Below, piece after piece: positions 1-8,166 of a DNA stretch of 19,032 nt. Each line of letters starts with the position of its first letter. Positions within the stretch are counted from its first letter, which is position 1. The notes under the pieces are model-generated. The model was not told where the DNA came from. It was given only the letters and a program-made list of their open reading frames with translations, and made no database searches. The translations under genes were made by a program, and so were the position numbers. The DNA lies in the NCBI GenBank assembly GCA_017650255.1, contig JAGCFG010000081.1, positions 1 to 19,032 on the forward strand, written 5' to 3'. Source of the DNA: Alphaproteobacteria bacterium. Lineage in GTDB: Bacteria > Pseudomonadota > Alphaproteobacteria > RF32 > CAG-239.

Positions 1-1018
1 ATTTTATTTTTTCGATTAATTTAAGACATCTTTCCGCTTCTTCTGTGAATGATTGTGTGACGTTCGGATTTTCTGTAAATATCTTTTTTTTCGATGTGCT
101 TTTAATTTCGTTCTTGTTAGTCAAAAATATTTGCAGATATTTTTTATAATCTTCAATATTATAGTTGCCATCAAGCCATGTATCTATATCTTTTATGCCA
201 GAAGATGAAAGTTTTTGTAGGGTTTCTGTGGGCAGATTATCAAAGAATTGCTTCAAAATTTGTTCAATAGTGAGGTTGTCGTCAATGTTTAGTTTTTGAG
301 ATATGAGAGCAAGTAAATTTTTTTTGCCGTTATTGAGGTTTATTGTTTGCTCTATTTTGCCGCGATTTGTGATGATATCTTCAATGATTTTAGGAAACTT
401 ATTTTCACTGATATTGGCTGTTATATAGGCAATTGCACGGCCTGTATTACTTTGGGAATCGACAGATGCTTCTGTTAAAATGTGGTTTTTAATGTCATTA
501 ATGGCTTCTTTCGAATCGCGATCATCTAAAACCTGAAAATATGGTGATACATCGGCTTCTAGTGGAAACCTTTTTAATATTTCTTGGCAAAAACTGTGTA
601 TGGTCTGAATTTTTATTCCACCAGGAGTGTCAAGTAAAACGGCAAATAGACGACGAGCCTTATTTTTTAATTGTTCGCGTTTTTTGCTGTCTTGAGGGAT
701 TTCTCCATATAGAGATAAAAGCTCTTTTTCGAGCTTTTCATCGCTTATAATTGACCATTGCCCTAGTTTTTTTGCAATACGTGAACTCATTTCTACGGCG
801 GCAGCTTTGGTATATGTTAAGCATAAGATTTTTGATGGATTTACATCATTGAGCAAAATCCTCAAAACTCTGTCTGACAAAACTTTTGTTTTTCCGGTTC
901 CGGCTGAAGCACCAACCCAAACGGATTTTTCGGGATTAGAAGCTTTTTGCTGTTGGCTTGAGGCTCTGCGGCTCAAGTTTTGGCGTTGTGATAAAATTGC
1001 TTCATTATTCGTCGTCAT
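1..1018 (-). CDS. addA: AddA, double-strand break repair helicase/nuclease subunit (5' part only; C-terminus beyond left edge)
   Basis: This is the N-terminal 339 codons of a UvrD/Rep-type (SF1) helicase, read from the ATG at 1018 with no stop before the window edge. The Walker A motif GASAGTGKT lies at residues 36-44, followed by the motif Ia region LTYTKAAAVEM near residue 68 and TIHSFCQ at 139-145. These are diagnostic of AddA, which unwinds DNA 3'-5' and, through a C-terminal nuclease domain not visible here, resects broken ends for RecA loading. The start overlaps the end of addB by 14 nt (1005-1018), implying translational coupling and a 1:1 heterodimer. Adjacency to addB and the SF1 motifs make AddA far likelier than UvrD, PcrA or RecB. 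The helicase C-terminal motifs and the nuclease lie off the window, so completeness cannot be judged. Confidence 0.93.
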   Translation of the reverse strand, partial: MTTNNEAILSQRQNLSRRASSQQQKASNPEKSVWVGASAGTGKTKVLSDRVLRILLNDVNPSKILCLTYTKAAAVEMSSRIAKKLGQWSIISDEKLEKELLSLYGEIPQDSKKREQLKNKARRLFAVLLDTPGGIKIQTIHSFCQEILKRFPLEADVSPYFQVLDDRDSKEAINDIKNHILTEASVDSQSNTGRAIAYITANISENKFPKIIEDIITNRGKIEQTINLNNGKKNLLALISQKLNIDDNLTIEQILKQFFDNLPTETLQKLSSSGIKDIDTWLDGNYNIEDYKKYLQIFLTNKNEIKSTSKKKIFTENPNVTQSFTEEAERCLKLIEKIK

Positions 1019-3872
1019 TGCTTATTCCCCACTCGTCAATTCTGGAAAGATGAGTATAATCTGATTTGAAAGAACCGTGTTTATAATTTGGTTTTGTTAT
1101 GTAAGCACTGTTCGGATTATCAAAATGGTTTATGAGTTTTTTGATTTTGTGAAAGTTGTCAGTCAAAACAGTATCGACATTTTTCTCTACGGAGATGGTT
1201 TTTTCGCCCAATTTCCAATAGCTTAATGTTTTTACTTCTGTTGGCAAATTGTTATCAAAGCCGTGTTCTTGAGCAATTATGCCTTCTAGGGGGAGTTGCG
1301 GGGCAAAACCGTTTTGAATTTCTTTGGCAGAGTGGGCGCGTCCGGTTTTATAGTCTATAATATTTATTTTATTGTCCTGTGTAATATCGATGCGGTCTGC
1401 TTTTGCGCCGATAATAAAGTTTCCGTTGGAAGTTTGAATGGTTATTTTTCCAGGTTTTTCACATAAAGTTTGTTTGATTTCGCCATGATATGTTTTTTCA
1501 ATTGATGTAATCCATTTGATGATTTTTAGTATTCTAGGCTGCCAAAAGGCGATGGTGTCTGCCGGTATATTATTTTCTTCAAAAGATTTTTGTGCCATTT
1601 CGAGCAAAATGTTTGAAGCATTGTCTGGAAAATTATGAGGGTAGGCGGTATAAAATTTTTCGAGCAGAGAATGAACTATTATACCTAAATCAATGGCGTC
1701 AGGAGAAAGATTTATGTCGTTTAGTTTGCGCAATTTTAATATCTTTGATGCGAAAATGCTGTATGGATCAAGAAGCAGTTTTTCTATATCGCTTGCCCAA
1801 AGCTCTCGCGGACGACTTTCCAAAGGAGGAGTTGGTTCCGGAGCACTGATAGGTGATATTTTATCGGTTTCATCAAAAGAGTGAATCCATTTTAGGTATG
1901 GAAAATATGATAATTTTGAAAAATCAAAACCAAGTGCTTCTATGACAGTTTCCAGTCTTAACCACCATCTTGATTTTATGGTTGGTGAACTTTGAACTTT
2001 TTCAGCTCTGGTTAAATAGACTTCTTTTTTGCAGGATAGTTCGTAGAAATCGTGAGCTAGGACACCGATAGATTTTTCGGGAAGAGGCAGGCCAAAGTTC
2101 TTTTCCATTGGACGAGAAAGCCAAGCATTAGAACTAGTGCTCTCTGGCATTGTACCTTCGTTTAAGCCACCAATAATAGTGCAATCAAAAGAGCAAAGAC
2201 GAGCTTCGATTGCTCCCAAAATTCTTAAGCGAGGATGGGCTCCATATTTATCTCTTACCATAGTGCCGGCGAGCAATGATTCGAAAAAGTCAACATATTG
2301 ACCTTGTGGAATGTCTCTGAGAGTGTCGGCTGATTCTAATAATTCGGCAAAAAATTCGGCAGCTGTTTCTCCGCTGTTGGTGCTCCATAAAATTTTGTCG
2401 CCAGAGATATTTTCTTGTGAGGCCAGTTTTTCGGCAATTTCAAGATGAGTTTTTAGGATTAATTTGAAATTTGCTTTGGTCTGAGCCAAAAGATTGGTTA
2501 AGGGAGATAAAATTTCTTTTTGTTCCTTTATAAAATCTGGTTCTTCTGTTTGATCAAAACTTCTTTTTCTCAAGTATTCTTTTTCAAATAGGCGGATTTG
2601 TTGTTTTGCATAGCCGATACTTTTACCGCAGCAACATAGGGGATGTTTGTATAAACTTAATAGGGATAAAGGAGAATAATTGTCTTGGCAGATGCTAGCA
2701 ATGAGTCTTAAGAAAATACCTTGAGGGGTTTGCAAAAGAGGTATGCCTGCGGAATCGTCGGCTTTTATGTCCCATCTTAAAAGTTCGTCAGAAACTCTAC
2801 GTGCCAGGGTTCTGTCGGTGGTTATCAATGCGGTTGTTTTTTCTGGAATTTCCAAATTTTGTCTCATAATTGAGGCTATAGTCAAGGCTTCTTCTCTGGA
2901 ATCGCGGCAGCTTATCATGTGAAAATTTTTGATTGCATCTTCCGATATGTTTTGAGAAGAAATATCGCGCCATTTTTCCGAGGATGATGCGGGTCTCATA
3001 ACTTCAGATAAAAATTTTTCTCTTTCAGGCTGCAGCGGCGAAACAATATCTTTAATTTCAAATCGGGAAATTTCTAAATAGTCAAGAAGTTCTTTCAGTT
3101 CAAATTGCGGATGTTGTTCATCAATTTTTTGCCAAGAATCGTTGTCGAGGTTTTTATCGAGACCTGAGAGCCATATTTCCCCTCGAGGAAGAGATAAAAC
3201 AAGTTTTACGAGCTTTTTCATAGCAGGAAAAGTTGCGGTGGTACCGGCAATAATTATTTGTTCCTGCGGTGGATTTTTTTGCCAGCATGAAATTTGTTCT
3301 TCGAGAATATATTGTTCATGTTGGGATACGTCTATAAGATTTCGTTCTTTTAGAATTTGCGGGTAAAATTCTGTTATTATTTTTAAGAAACAAAGAATAT
3401 TTTGCCAGTGAGAGGCATATTCTTCCGGTACAAGTTTTTCGAGGTTTGAAAAATCTAAGTTTTCGTTGTTAACACTATCTACAAGTGATGATAGTTCTCT
3501 CGCCAGATAGCAAGCTTGCGCAAAAGAAAGATGTTCAAGTTGAAAGTTGTCGGGGCGTGCGGTAATTAGCCTGATGAATAGCAACAATCTTTCAGACTTG
3601 CTTATGGTTTTTGGGATGTTTAGGTAGTTTTCTGATGTGAAGAAAAAATTATCATCAATATTATTTAGGGAAGCTATTTGAGGCAGCAAGGTGGCGTTTG
3701 TTCCATTGGCACGAACAAATGCGTTGCGCAGTTCTCTTGAGGCGCGTTGATTGGGCAGAAAAATTTTGATTTTTGTTAGTTCTAGAAGATTGTTATCGCA
3801 ATCTTTAAGAAGTTTTTGCGCTAAGGTATCTGTTAAAGAACAACTTGCTGGAACATTATATATTTTTGCCAC
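1005..3872 (-). CDS. addB: AddB, double-strand break repair subunit with C-terminal nuclease
   Basis: This 955-residue protein is the partner of AddA in the cytoplasmic end-resection complex. The N-terminal two thirds resemble an inactivated SF1 helicase: the region near residue 38 (FLPNQRASRELRNAF) takes the place of a Walker A motif, and no GxGKT is present, as expected for alphaproteobacterial AddB. The C-terminal part is a PD-(D/E)XK nuclease, with D826 in GAKAD, the catalytic D840-x-K842 in DYKTG, and a downstream QLPLEG motif at 859-864. No cysteine cluster surrounds the nuclease, so the Fe-S staple known from Bacillus AddB is absent. The start codon is GTG, supported by AAGGA 7 nt upstream; this Shine-Dalgarno overlaps the rdgB stop codon (TAAGGA). 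Only 9 nt separate it from rdgB. The end overlaps addA. Confidence 0.92.
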   Translation of the reverse strand: MAKIYNVPASCSLTDTLAQKLLKDCDNNLLELTKIKIFLPNQRASRELRNAFVRANGTNATLLPQIASLNNIDDNFFFTSENYLNIPKTISKSERLLLFIRLITARPDNFQLEHLSFAQACYLARELSSLVDSVNNENLDFSNLEKLVPEEYASHWQNILCFLKIITEFYPQILKERNLIDVSQHEQYILEEQISCWQKNPPQEQIIIAGTTATFPAMKKLVKLVLSLPRGEIWLSGLDKNLDNDSWQKIDEQHPQFELKELLDYLEISRFEIKDIVSPLQPEREKFLSEVMRPASSSEKWRDISSQNISEDAIKNFHMISCRDSREEALTIASIMRQNLEIPEKTTALITTDRTLARRVSDELLRWDIKADDSAGIPLLQTPQGIFLRLIASICQDNYSPLSLLSLYKHPLCCCGKSIGYAKQQIRLFEKEYLRKRSFDQTEEPDFIKEQKEILSPLTNLLAQTKANFKLILKTHLEIAEKLASQENISGDKILWSTNSGETAAEFFAELLESADTLRDIPQGQYVDFFESLLAGTMVRDKYGAHPRLRILGAIEARLCSFDCTIIGGLNEGTMPESTSSNAWLSRPMEKNFGLPLPEKSIGVLAHDFYELSCKKEVYLTRAEKVQSSPTIKSRWWLRLETVIEALGFDFSKLSYFPYLKWIHSFDETDKISPISAPEPTPPLESRPRELWASDIEKLLLDPYSIFASKILKLRKLNDINLSPDAIDLGIIVHSLLEKFYTAYPHNFPDNASNILLEMAQKSFEENNIPADTIAFWQPRILKIIKWITSIEKTYHGEIKQTLCEKPGKITIQTSNGNFIIGAKADRIDITQDNKINIIDYKTGRAHSAKEIQNGFAPQLPLEGIIAQEHGFDNNLPTEVKTLSYWKLGEKTISVEKNVDTVLTDNFHKIKKLINHFDNPNSAYITKPNYKHGSFKSDYTHLSRIDEWGISNDDE

Positions 3873-3881
3873 GAGTTTTCC

Positions 3882-4466
3882 TTATTTGATTGTTTGGATA
3901 AATTTTTCAAGAGCACGGTGTCGGTGCGACATTGTGTTTTTTATGTCGTTACCCAGTTCAGCAAAAGTTTGCGTGTATCCGTCCGGAATAAAAATCGGGT
4001 CGTAGCCAAAGCCGTTGTTTCCTTGCGGTTTGTCAGCAATCGTGCCGTCTACACGTCCTTCAAAAACAGAAGTTTTTTGGTTGGGAACAGCAAAGGCAAT
4101 GCAACAAGAAAAATGCGCTTTGCGGTTTGTCGATTTTGATTGTTCTATTTCCTCGAGTAGTTTTTGCATGCCGAGTTTGAAGTCGCGGTTTGGCGCATAT
4201 CGTGCAGAATATACTCCGGGGCGGCCGTTTAGGGCATCAACGCACAATCCGGAATCATCAGCAATGCAAGGCAATCCACACATTAAACTGGTTGCTTCAG
4301 CTTTGATTTTTGCGTTTTCGGAAAAGGTTGTACCTGTTTCTTCTATGTCGCCGATGTTTAGTTCGGCAGAGGAAACAACCTCTATGTTAAAGGGTTTTAA
4401 TAAGGTTTTTATCTCGTCGATTTTTCCTTGGTTGTGGCTGGCTACGACAATTTTTGATAATTTCAT
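3882..4466 (-). CDS. rdgB: RdgB/HAM1-type XTP/dITP pyrophosphatase
   Basis: This 194-residue cytoplasmic enzyme hydrolyses non-canonical purine nucleoside triphosphates (dITP, XTP, ITP) to the monophosphate and pyrophosphate, keeping deaminated bases out of DNA and RNA. The family signature is complete: SHNQGK at residues 10-15, ETGTTFSENAKIKA at 43-56, DDSGL at 70-74, GRPGVYSARY at 81-90, GFGYDPIF, and SHRHRAL near the C-terminus. The length is normal. The ATG directly follows the rph stop codon (TAG then ATG, no spacer), with GGAG inside the end of rph, 8 nt upstream of the start. This implies coupled translation. The rph-rdgB pairing is common in bacteria, and here it leads on to addB. Confidence 0.96.
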   Translation of the reverse strand: MKLSKIVVASHNQGKIDEIKTLLKPFNIEVVSSAELNIGDIEETGTTFSENAKIKAEATSLMCGLPCIADDSGLCVDALNGRPGVYSARYAPNRDFKLGMQKLLEEIEQSKSTNRKAHFSCCIAFAVPNQKTSVFEGRVDGTIADKPQGNNGFGYDPIFIPDGYTQTFAELGNDIKNTMSHRHRALEKFIQTIK

Positions 4467-5180
4467 CTATTTTACTCCGAGGGCTTGTTTTTGTTTTGAT
4501 ATAAGTTCTGCAATTCCATCTTTTGCAAGCTTGAGCAGATCATAAAAGTCGGCTTCTTCAAAAGGATTTTCTTCTGCTGTTCCTTGAATTTCGACAATTT
4601 TACCGCTTTCAGTAATAACAAAATTCATATCGACTTGGGCATTTGAATCTTCTTCATAATCAACATCAATTATTTTGTTGCCATTGTTGATGTCGCAAGA
4701 AATAGCAGCGACAAATTCGGAAATGGGGTTGGTTTTGATTTTTTTGTTGGTAATAAGCCATTGTATTGCTTGATAAAGAGCAACAAAGCCGCCGGTAATG
4801 GAGGCAGTGCGTGTTCCTCCATCGGCAATAATTACGTCGCAATCGATGCAAATTGAAATGTCTTTTATTTTGGTTAAATCTATAACGGCGCGGAGAGAAC
4901 GTCCAATTAAGCGCTGAATTTCCTGTGTGCGCCCAGAAGGCTGCTTGTTTTCTCTGGGTGTGCGCTGACGGTTGGAACGAGGAAGCATGCTATATTCGGC
5001 AGTAACCCAACCGCGATTTTGTCCTTTTAGCCAAGCGGGGAGTTTTTCCTCTATGCTAGCGGTGCATATCACTTGGGTGTTACCGAATTTTACCAGGCAG
5101 GAACCTTCTGCATAGGGGTTACAATTCGGAATTAACTCAATATTGCGAAGTTGGTTGTTTGCTCTTTTGTTGTTACGCAT
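4467..5180 (-). CDS. rph: Ribonuclease PH
   Basis: This 237-residue phosphorolytic 3'-5' exoribonuclease trims the 3' ends of tRNA precursors, using phosphate and releasing nucleoside diphosphates; the family forms hexameric rings. Recognisable blocks are AEGSCLVKFGNTQVICTAS (residues 24-42), GWVTAEYSMLPRS (57-69), GRTQEIQRLIGRSLRA (83-98) and CDVIIADGGTRTASITGG (114-131), which carry the substrate- and phosphate-binding residues. The length matches full, active RNase PH. The ATG at 5180 has AAAGG 9 nt upstream. It is the first gene of the rph-rdgB-addB-addA cluster and is preceded by a perfect TATAAT. It ends in TAG, the only terminal stop in the window that is not TAA. Confidence 0.97.
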   Translation of the reverse strand: MRNNKRANNQLRNIELIPNCNPYAEGSCLVKFGNTQVICTASIEEKLPAWLKGQNRGWVTAEYSMLPRSNRQRTPRENKQPSGRTQEIQRLIGRSLRAVIDLTKIKDISICIDCDVIIADGGTRTASITGGFVALYQAIQWLITNKKIKTNPISEFVAAISCDINNGNKIIDVDYEEDSNAQVDMNFVITESGKIVEIQGTAEENPFEEADFYDLLKLAKDGIAELISKQKQALGVK

Positions 5181-5218
5181 GTTTTGATACCTTTGAAAAT
5201 TGATAATGCAGGCATTTT

Positions 5219-5224
5219 ATTATA
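5219..5224 (-). promoter_or_regulatory. Putative -10 box of the rph-rdgB-addB-addA operon
   Basis: On the minus strand a perfect TATAAT lies about 38 nt before the rph ATG, between the typA terminator and rph. No good -35 is present at 16-18 nt; that position falls in the T-tract of the terminator. The location is convincing but the promoter strength is unknown. Confidence 0.45.
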
Positions 5225-5243
5225 AATTGTTATTCTAGGCAAT

Positions 5244-5272
5244 AAAAAACCGGAAAATTATTCCGGTTTTTT
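5244..5272 (-). terminator. Rho-independent terminator of typA
   Basis: A perfect 12-bp stem (AAAAAACCGGAA / TTCCGGTTTTTT) with a 5-nt loop lies 8 nt beyond the typA stop codon and ends in T6 on the minus strand. The A-tract on the other arm makes it look bidirectional, but no plus-strand gene ends here. It separates typA from the rph operon. Confidence 0.88.
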
Positions 5273-5280
5273 GTGTAAAT

Positions 5281-7098
5281 TTATTCGGCTTTTATGCCGG
5301 AGCGTTTGCGCTGTATCGGATCCAAAATTCGTTTACGCAAGCGGATTGTTTTCGGGGTTACTTCCAAAAGCTCATCGTCTTGAATATACGAAAGCCCTTC
5401 TTCCAAAGTTATGCGGCGCGGAGGGGTTAAGCTGATGGCTTCGTCTTTGCCTGCAGCACGAATGTTGGTTAGTTGTTTTGAGCGGCAGGGATTAACTTCG
5501 ATGTCGTTTGGTTTTGTGTGTTCACCGATAATCATGCCGACGTAGACAGGAACATTCGGGTCGATAAACATTGGACCGCGATCCTCGAGTTTCCACAGAG
5601 AATAGGCAATTGCGGTGCCGTCTTCGCTGGAAATTATAACACCATTTCTACGTCCGGAGATTTCACCTTTATACGGTTCGTAGTCGTAAAAACTGCGGTT
5701 CATAATGCCGGTGCCGTGGGTATCGGTCAAAAATTCTGAGTGGTAGCCAATTAGCCCTCTGGTCGGTGCATGGAAAATAAGGCGGACTTTGTTGCCCGCT
5801 TGCGCTGGAATCATCTCTATAAGCTCTGCGCGGCGAGTGCCCATTTTTTCGACAACAGTGCCGGAAAATTCGTCGTCAACATCGACAACGACTTCGTCTA
5901 TCGGCTCCAATAATTGTCCGGACTCATCTTTTTTGAAAACAACACGAGGACGAGAAATTGAAAGTTCAAAACCTTCGCGACGCATGGTTTCAATTAAAAC
6001 GCCAAGTTGCAGTTCTCCTCGCCCGGCAACCTCAAAAGCATCGGAGCTTTTGGTTGGACTGATTTTGAGCGCAATATTACCTTCTGCCTCTTTTTCCAGG
6101 CGTTCAGCAATTACGCGAGAAGTAACTTTTTCGCCTTCTCTTCCGGCAAGCGGAGAATCGTTGACGGCAAATGTCATTACCAAAGTCGGCGGATCAATGG
6201 GTTGAGCTTTTATTGCCTCGGTCACGGAAAAATCACAGATAGTATCGGCAACTGTACCTTTGGCAACGCCGGCAATAGCAACGATATCACCAGCATGAGC
6301 TTCATCTAGGCTTTGACGTGTTAACCCACGAAAAGCCATTATTTTGCTGATGCGGAAACGTTCAATTTCTTTATTGTCTTGCGATAATACTTTTACTGTA
6401 TCGCCGGCTTTTACACTACCGGAATGAATTTTTCCGGTAAGCATACGGCCGATAAATTTGTCAGCCTCAAGTGTGGTGGCAAGCATAGAAAAAGGTTTGT
6501 CGGGATAACAGGTCGGAGCAGAAACCTTGGAGAGAATTAAGTCGAACAGAACGCTCAAATCTTTCTTTTCTTCGGAAAGGTCTTTTACTGCCCAGCCGTT
6601 GCGTCCTGAAGCGTAGAGAATCGGAAAATCGAGCTGTTCGTCGGTGGCATTTAGGCTGACAAACAGGTCAAAAACTTCGTTTAAGACCTCGTCAACACGG
6701 GCATCGGGCTTGTCGGCTTTGTTGATGACAACAATGGGTTTTAAGCCGACTTTTAGGGCTTTGCCTAACACAAATTTTGTTTGCGGCATTGGACCTTCGG
6801 AGCTGTCGACAAGCAGAATAACACCATCGACCATTGACAAAATGCGCTCAACTTCTCCACCAAAATCGGCGTGTCCGGGAGTGTCTACGATGTTGATTCT
6901 AACACCTTTCCACTCTACTGAGGTGCATTTTGAAAGAATGGTAATACCGCGCTCTCTTTCCAGTTCGTTGGAATCCATAGCGCAGGTTTCAACCTTTTGG
7001 TTGTCGCGGAATGTGCCGCTTTGTTTGAGCAAGCCGTCGACCAAAGTGGTTTTGCCGTGGTCAACGTGAGCTATAATTGCAATGTTTCTGAGCTCCAT
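5281..7098 (-). CDS. typA: Ribosome-associated GTPase BipA/TypA
   Basis: This 605-residue translational GTPase of the EF-G/LepA class binds the ribosome and is known in other bacteria to help 50S assembly and adaptation to cold or stress. The GTPase motifs are clear: G1 AHVDHGKT at residues 10-17, GITI at 51-54, DTPGH at 72-76 and NKAD at 126-129. The EF-Tu-like domain II and the EF-G-like domains follow, and the C-terminal block typical of BipA (GLIGYHSEFLTDTHGTG, then NDIEVNP) rules out LepA and EF-G. The length is normal. The start ATG has GAAGG 7 nt upstream. It appears monocistronic: the ferredoxin terminator lies upstream and its own terminator directly downstream. Confidence 0.97.
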   Translation of the reverse strand: MELRNIAIIAHVDHGKTTLVDGLLKQSGTFRDNQKVETCAMDSNELERERGITILSKCTSVEWKGVRINIVDTPGHADFGGEVERILSMVDGVILLVDSSEGPMPQTKFVLGKALKVGLKPIVVINKADKPDARVDEVLNEVFDLFVSLNATDEQLDFPILYASGRNGWAVKDLSEEKKDLSVLFDLILSKVSAPTCYPDKPFSMLATTLEADKFIGRMLTGKIHSGSVKAGDTVKVLSQDNKEIERFRISKIMAFRGLTRQSLDEAHAGDIVAIAGVAKGTVADTICDFSVTEAIKAQPIDPPTLVMTFAVNDSPLAGREGEKVTSRVIAERLEKEAEGNIALKISPTKSSDAFEVAGRGELQLGVLIETMRREGFELSISRPRVVFKKDESGQLLEPIDEVVVDVDDEFSGTVVEKMGTRRAELIEMIPAQAGNKVRLIFHAPTRGLIGYHSEFLTDTHGTGIMNRSFYDYEPYKGEISGRRNGVIISSEDGTAIAYSLWKLEDRGPMFIDPNVPVYVGMIIGEHTKPNDIEVNPCRSKQLTNIRAAGKDEAISLTPPRRITLEEGLSYIQDDELLEVTPKTIRLRKRILDPIQRKRSGIKAE

Positions 7099-7123
7099 TT
7101 TTAAGCCTTCTTTTGTAAAAGTT

Positions 7124-7152
7124 GTTCTATTTTTAGGCGCACAATATCACAA
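7124..7152 (-). promoter_or_regulatory. Possible promoter of typA
   Basis: On the minus strand TTGTGA (7147-7152) and TAGAAC (7124-7129) are separated by 17 nt, each matching the sigma-70 consensus at 4 of 6 positions. They lie between the ferredoxin terminator and typA, which is the only place a typA promoter can be if that terminator works. The match is weak. Confidence 0.3.
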
Positions 7153-7171
7153 GGAGAGTTCTTTGCAAGAA

Positions 7172-7199
7172 AAAAATCAGCCTCAAAAGGCTGATTTTT
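7172..7199 (-). terminator. Rho-independent terminator of the ferredoxin gene
   Basis: A perfect 12-bp stem (AAAAATCAGCCT / AGGCTGATTTTT) with a 4-nt loop begins 28 nt beyond the ferredoxin stop codon and runs into a T-tract on the minus strand. Confidence 0.88.
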
Positions 7200-7227
7200 A
7201 TAAAATATTATTTTGCAAAGAAGTGCA

Positions 7228-7467
7228 TTATTCGTTTGCATTCGGCCAATTTTTTGCATTTTCGGCGTTGAATGCAATCCATTTCGGATCGGCATCTTCT
7301 TCGGCGCAGATAGCTTCTTGCGGGCATTCAGAAATGCAAACACCGCAGCTGATGCAGGTATCAGGATCTACAACGAGTTGAGTTTCTCCCTCGTGAAAAG
7401 CGTCAACCGGGCAAACATCGGCACAAGATTTGCATTTGATGCAATTGTCATTAACAACAGAAACCAT
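7228..7467 (-). CDS. Small ferredoxin with two [4Fe-4S] clusters (FdxA-like)
   Basis: This is a 79-residue soluble electron carrier. Two cluster motifs are present: C9-x2-C12-x2-C15-x3-C19-P (CIKCKSCADVCP) and a second C-x2-C-x2-C-x3-CP (CISCGVCISECP). Both are of the canonical [4Fe-4S] type. The rest of the chain, including CPVDAFHEG and the C-terminal KWIAFNAENAKNWPNAN, resembles the FdxA family of seven-iron ferredoxins, whose first motif is normally longer (C-x7-C-x3-CP). The [3Fe-4S] arrangement therefore seems to have been replaced by a canonical one. A strong AAAGGAGA lies 7 nt before the ATG. It is monocistronic, and the 73-nt divergent space to the next gene must hold its promoter. 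The redox partner is unknown. Confidence 0.9.
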   Translation of the reverse strand: MVSVVNDNCIKCKSCADVCPVDAFHEGETQLVVDPDTCISCGVCISECPQEAICAEEDADPKWIAFNAENAKNWPNANE

Positions 7468-7501
7468 TATTTATCTCCTTTAAGGTTGTTTATCAGATGC
7501 T

Positions 7502-7517
7502 AAATCTAAACAGATTT
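7502..7517. repeat. Short perfect inverted repeat in a divergent intergenic region
   Basis: AAATCT-AAAC-AGATTT is a 6+4+6 perfect inverted repeat midway between the divergent ferredoxin gene and the unassigned gene at 7541. It could be an operator or simply chance in AT-rich DNA. Confidence 0.25.
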
Positions 7518-7540
7518 GTGATAAAATCAAGCAAAAAAGT

Positions 7541-8023
7541 GTGGTGATACAAAAAAATCTTGATTTTTGGACAAAAAATATTTATAAAGATTATAACTTA
7601 GAAAAATTATTTACACCAAATATCAAAATTATGAAATATGAAAAAACGAAAAGTTCCTTAATTATTAAGGGAACTGCCGAGGTCTACCATTCGGTTACGT
7701 ACCTCAATGGGTATCAACGGTTTTGGGCTTTCTCGTTGGATAATGCCTATTATGATCTTGAAGAGAATCAGGATCAGGAGGGCAAAGTTAAAATCAAGCT
7801 CAGAGAGTTGACGCAACCAGAATTTGATGCTCTGCTGGTGCGCTGTCGTCAGATGACAAAGCACTGGAAGAACAAGAAAGGATTGAAAACTTGTCGCGAA
7901 GATTTTCGTGATCAAGTTATGCAATTTGGGCATGACTGCAGAAAAAATATCAGTCTCAAGAAAAATGAGATTGAGGTTTTTACCGAGAACGACTTCAAAT
8001 CCGCTTTGGAAGAATTTTATTAA
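7541..8023 (+). CDS. Hypothetical protein, unassigned (160 aa)
   Basis: I do not recognise this protein. It is soluble, with no signal peptide or membrane segment, rich in charged and aromatic residues, with a basic stretch near residues 107-120 (TKHWKNKKGLKTCREDF) and an acidic end (FKSALEEFY). The middle, around GTAEVYHSVTYLNGYQRFWAFSLDNAYYDL, looks like beta strands, and the second half looks helical. The longest reading begins at GTG 7541 (GTG GTG ATA); an in-frame ATG at 7631 would give 130 residues. Neither start has a clear Shine-Dalgarno, so the start is uncertain. The gene stands alone: divergent from the ferredoxin gene and closed by its own strong terminator, which argues that it is truly expressed. 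Confidence 0.7.
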   Translation: MVIQKNLDFWTKNIYKDYNLEKLFTPNIKIMKYEKTKSSLIIKGTAEVYHSVTYLNGYQRFWAFSLDNAYYDLEENQDQEGKVKIKLRELTQPEFDALLVRCRQMTKHWKNKKGLKTCREDFRDQVMQFGHDCRKNISLKKNEIEVFTENDFKSALEEFY

Positions 8024-8027
8024 AATG

Positions 8028-8059
8028 AAAAATGACCTGAGTGAATTCGGGTCATTTTT
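8028..8059 (+). terminator. Rho-independent terminator of the 7541-8023 gene
   Basis: The stem AAAAATGACC / GGTCATTTTT extends through a G-T pair and two more pairs toward a 6-nt loop, and is followed by T8 (8055-8062). It begins 4 nt after the stop codon of the preceding gene. Confidence 0.88.
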
Positions 8060-8087
8060 TTTGTATATACTTCAAAGAATTTAAGGC

Positions 8088-8116
8088 TTGTCAAAAAAAT
8101 TCAGATGGGATATAAG
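8088..8116 (+). promoter_or_regulatory. Putative sigma-70 promoter of the 8167-8565 gene
   Basis: TTGTCA (8088-8093) and TATAAG (8111-8116) are separated by exactly 17 nt. They lie just after the terminator of the upstream gene and about 50 nt before the next ATG. Confidence 0.45.
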
Positions 8117-8166
8117 GGGCAGTAGTAGAAAAGTATTGTATAAATTATAAATCAAAATCAATTATT

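Noticed and set aside
4015..4545. 176-codon plus-strand reading frame opposite rdgB
   Set aside because: It lies wholly antisense to rdgB and the end of rph, both with complete family motifs, and has no recognisable domain.
5789..6205. 138-codon plus-strand reading frame opposite typA
   Set aside because: Serine/arginine-rich antisense shadow of a fully conserved typA. The frame at 6644-7069 was rejected for the same reason.
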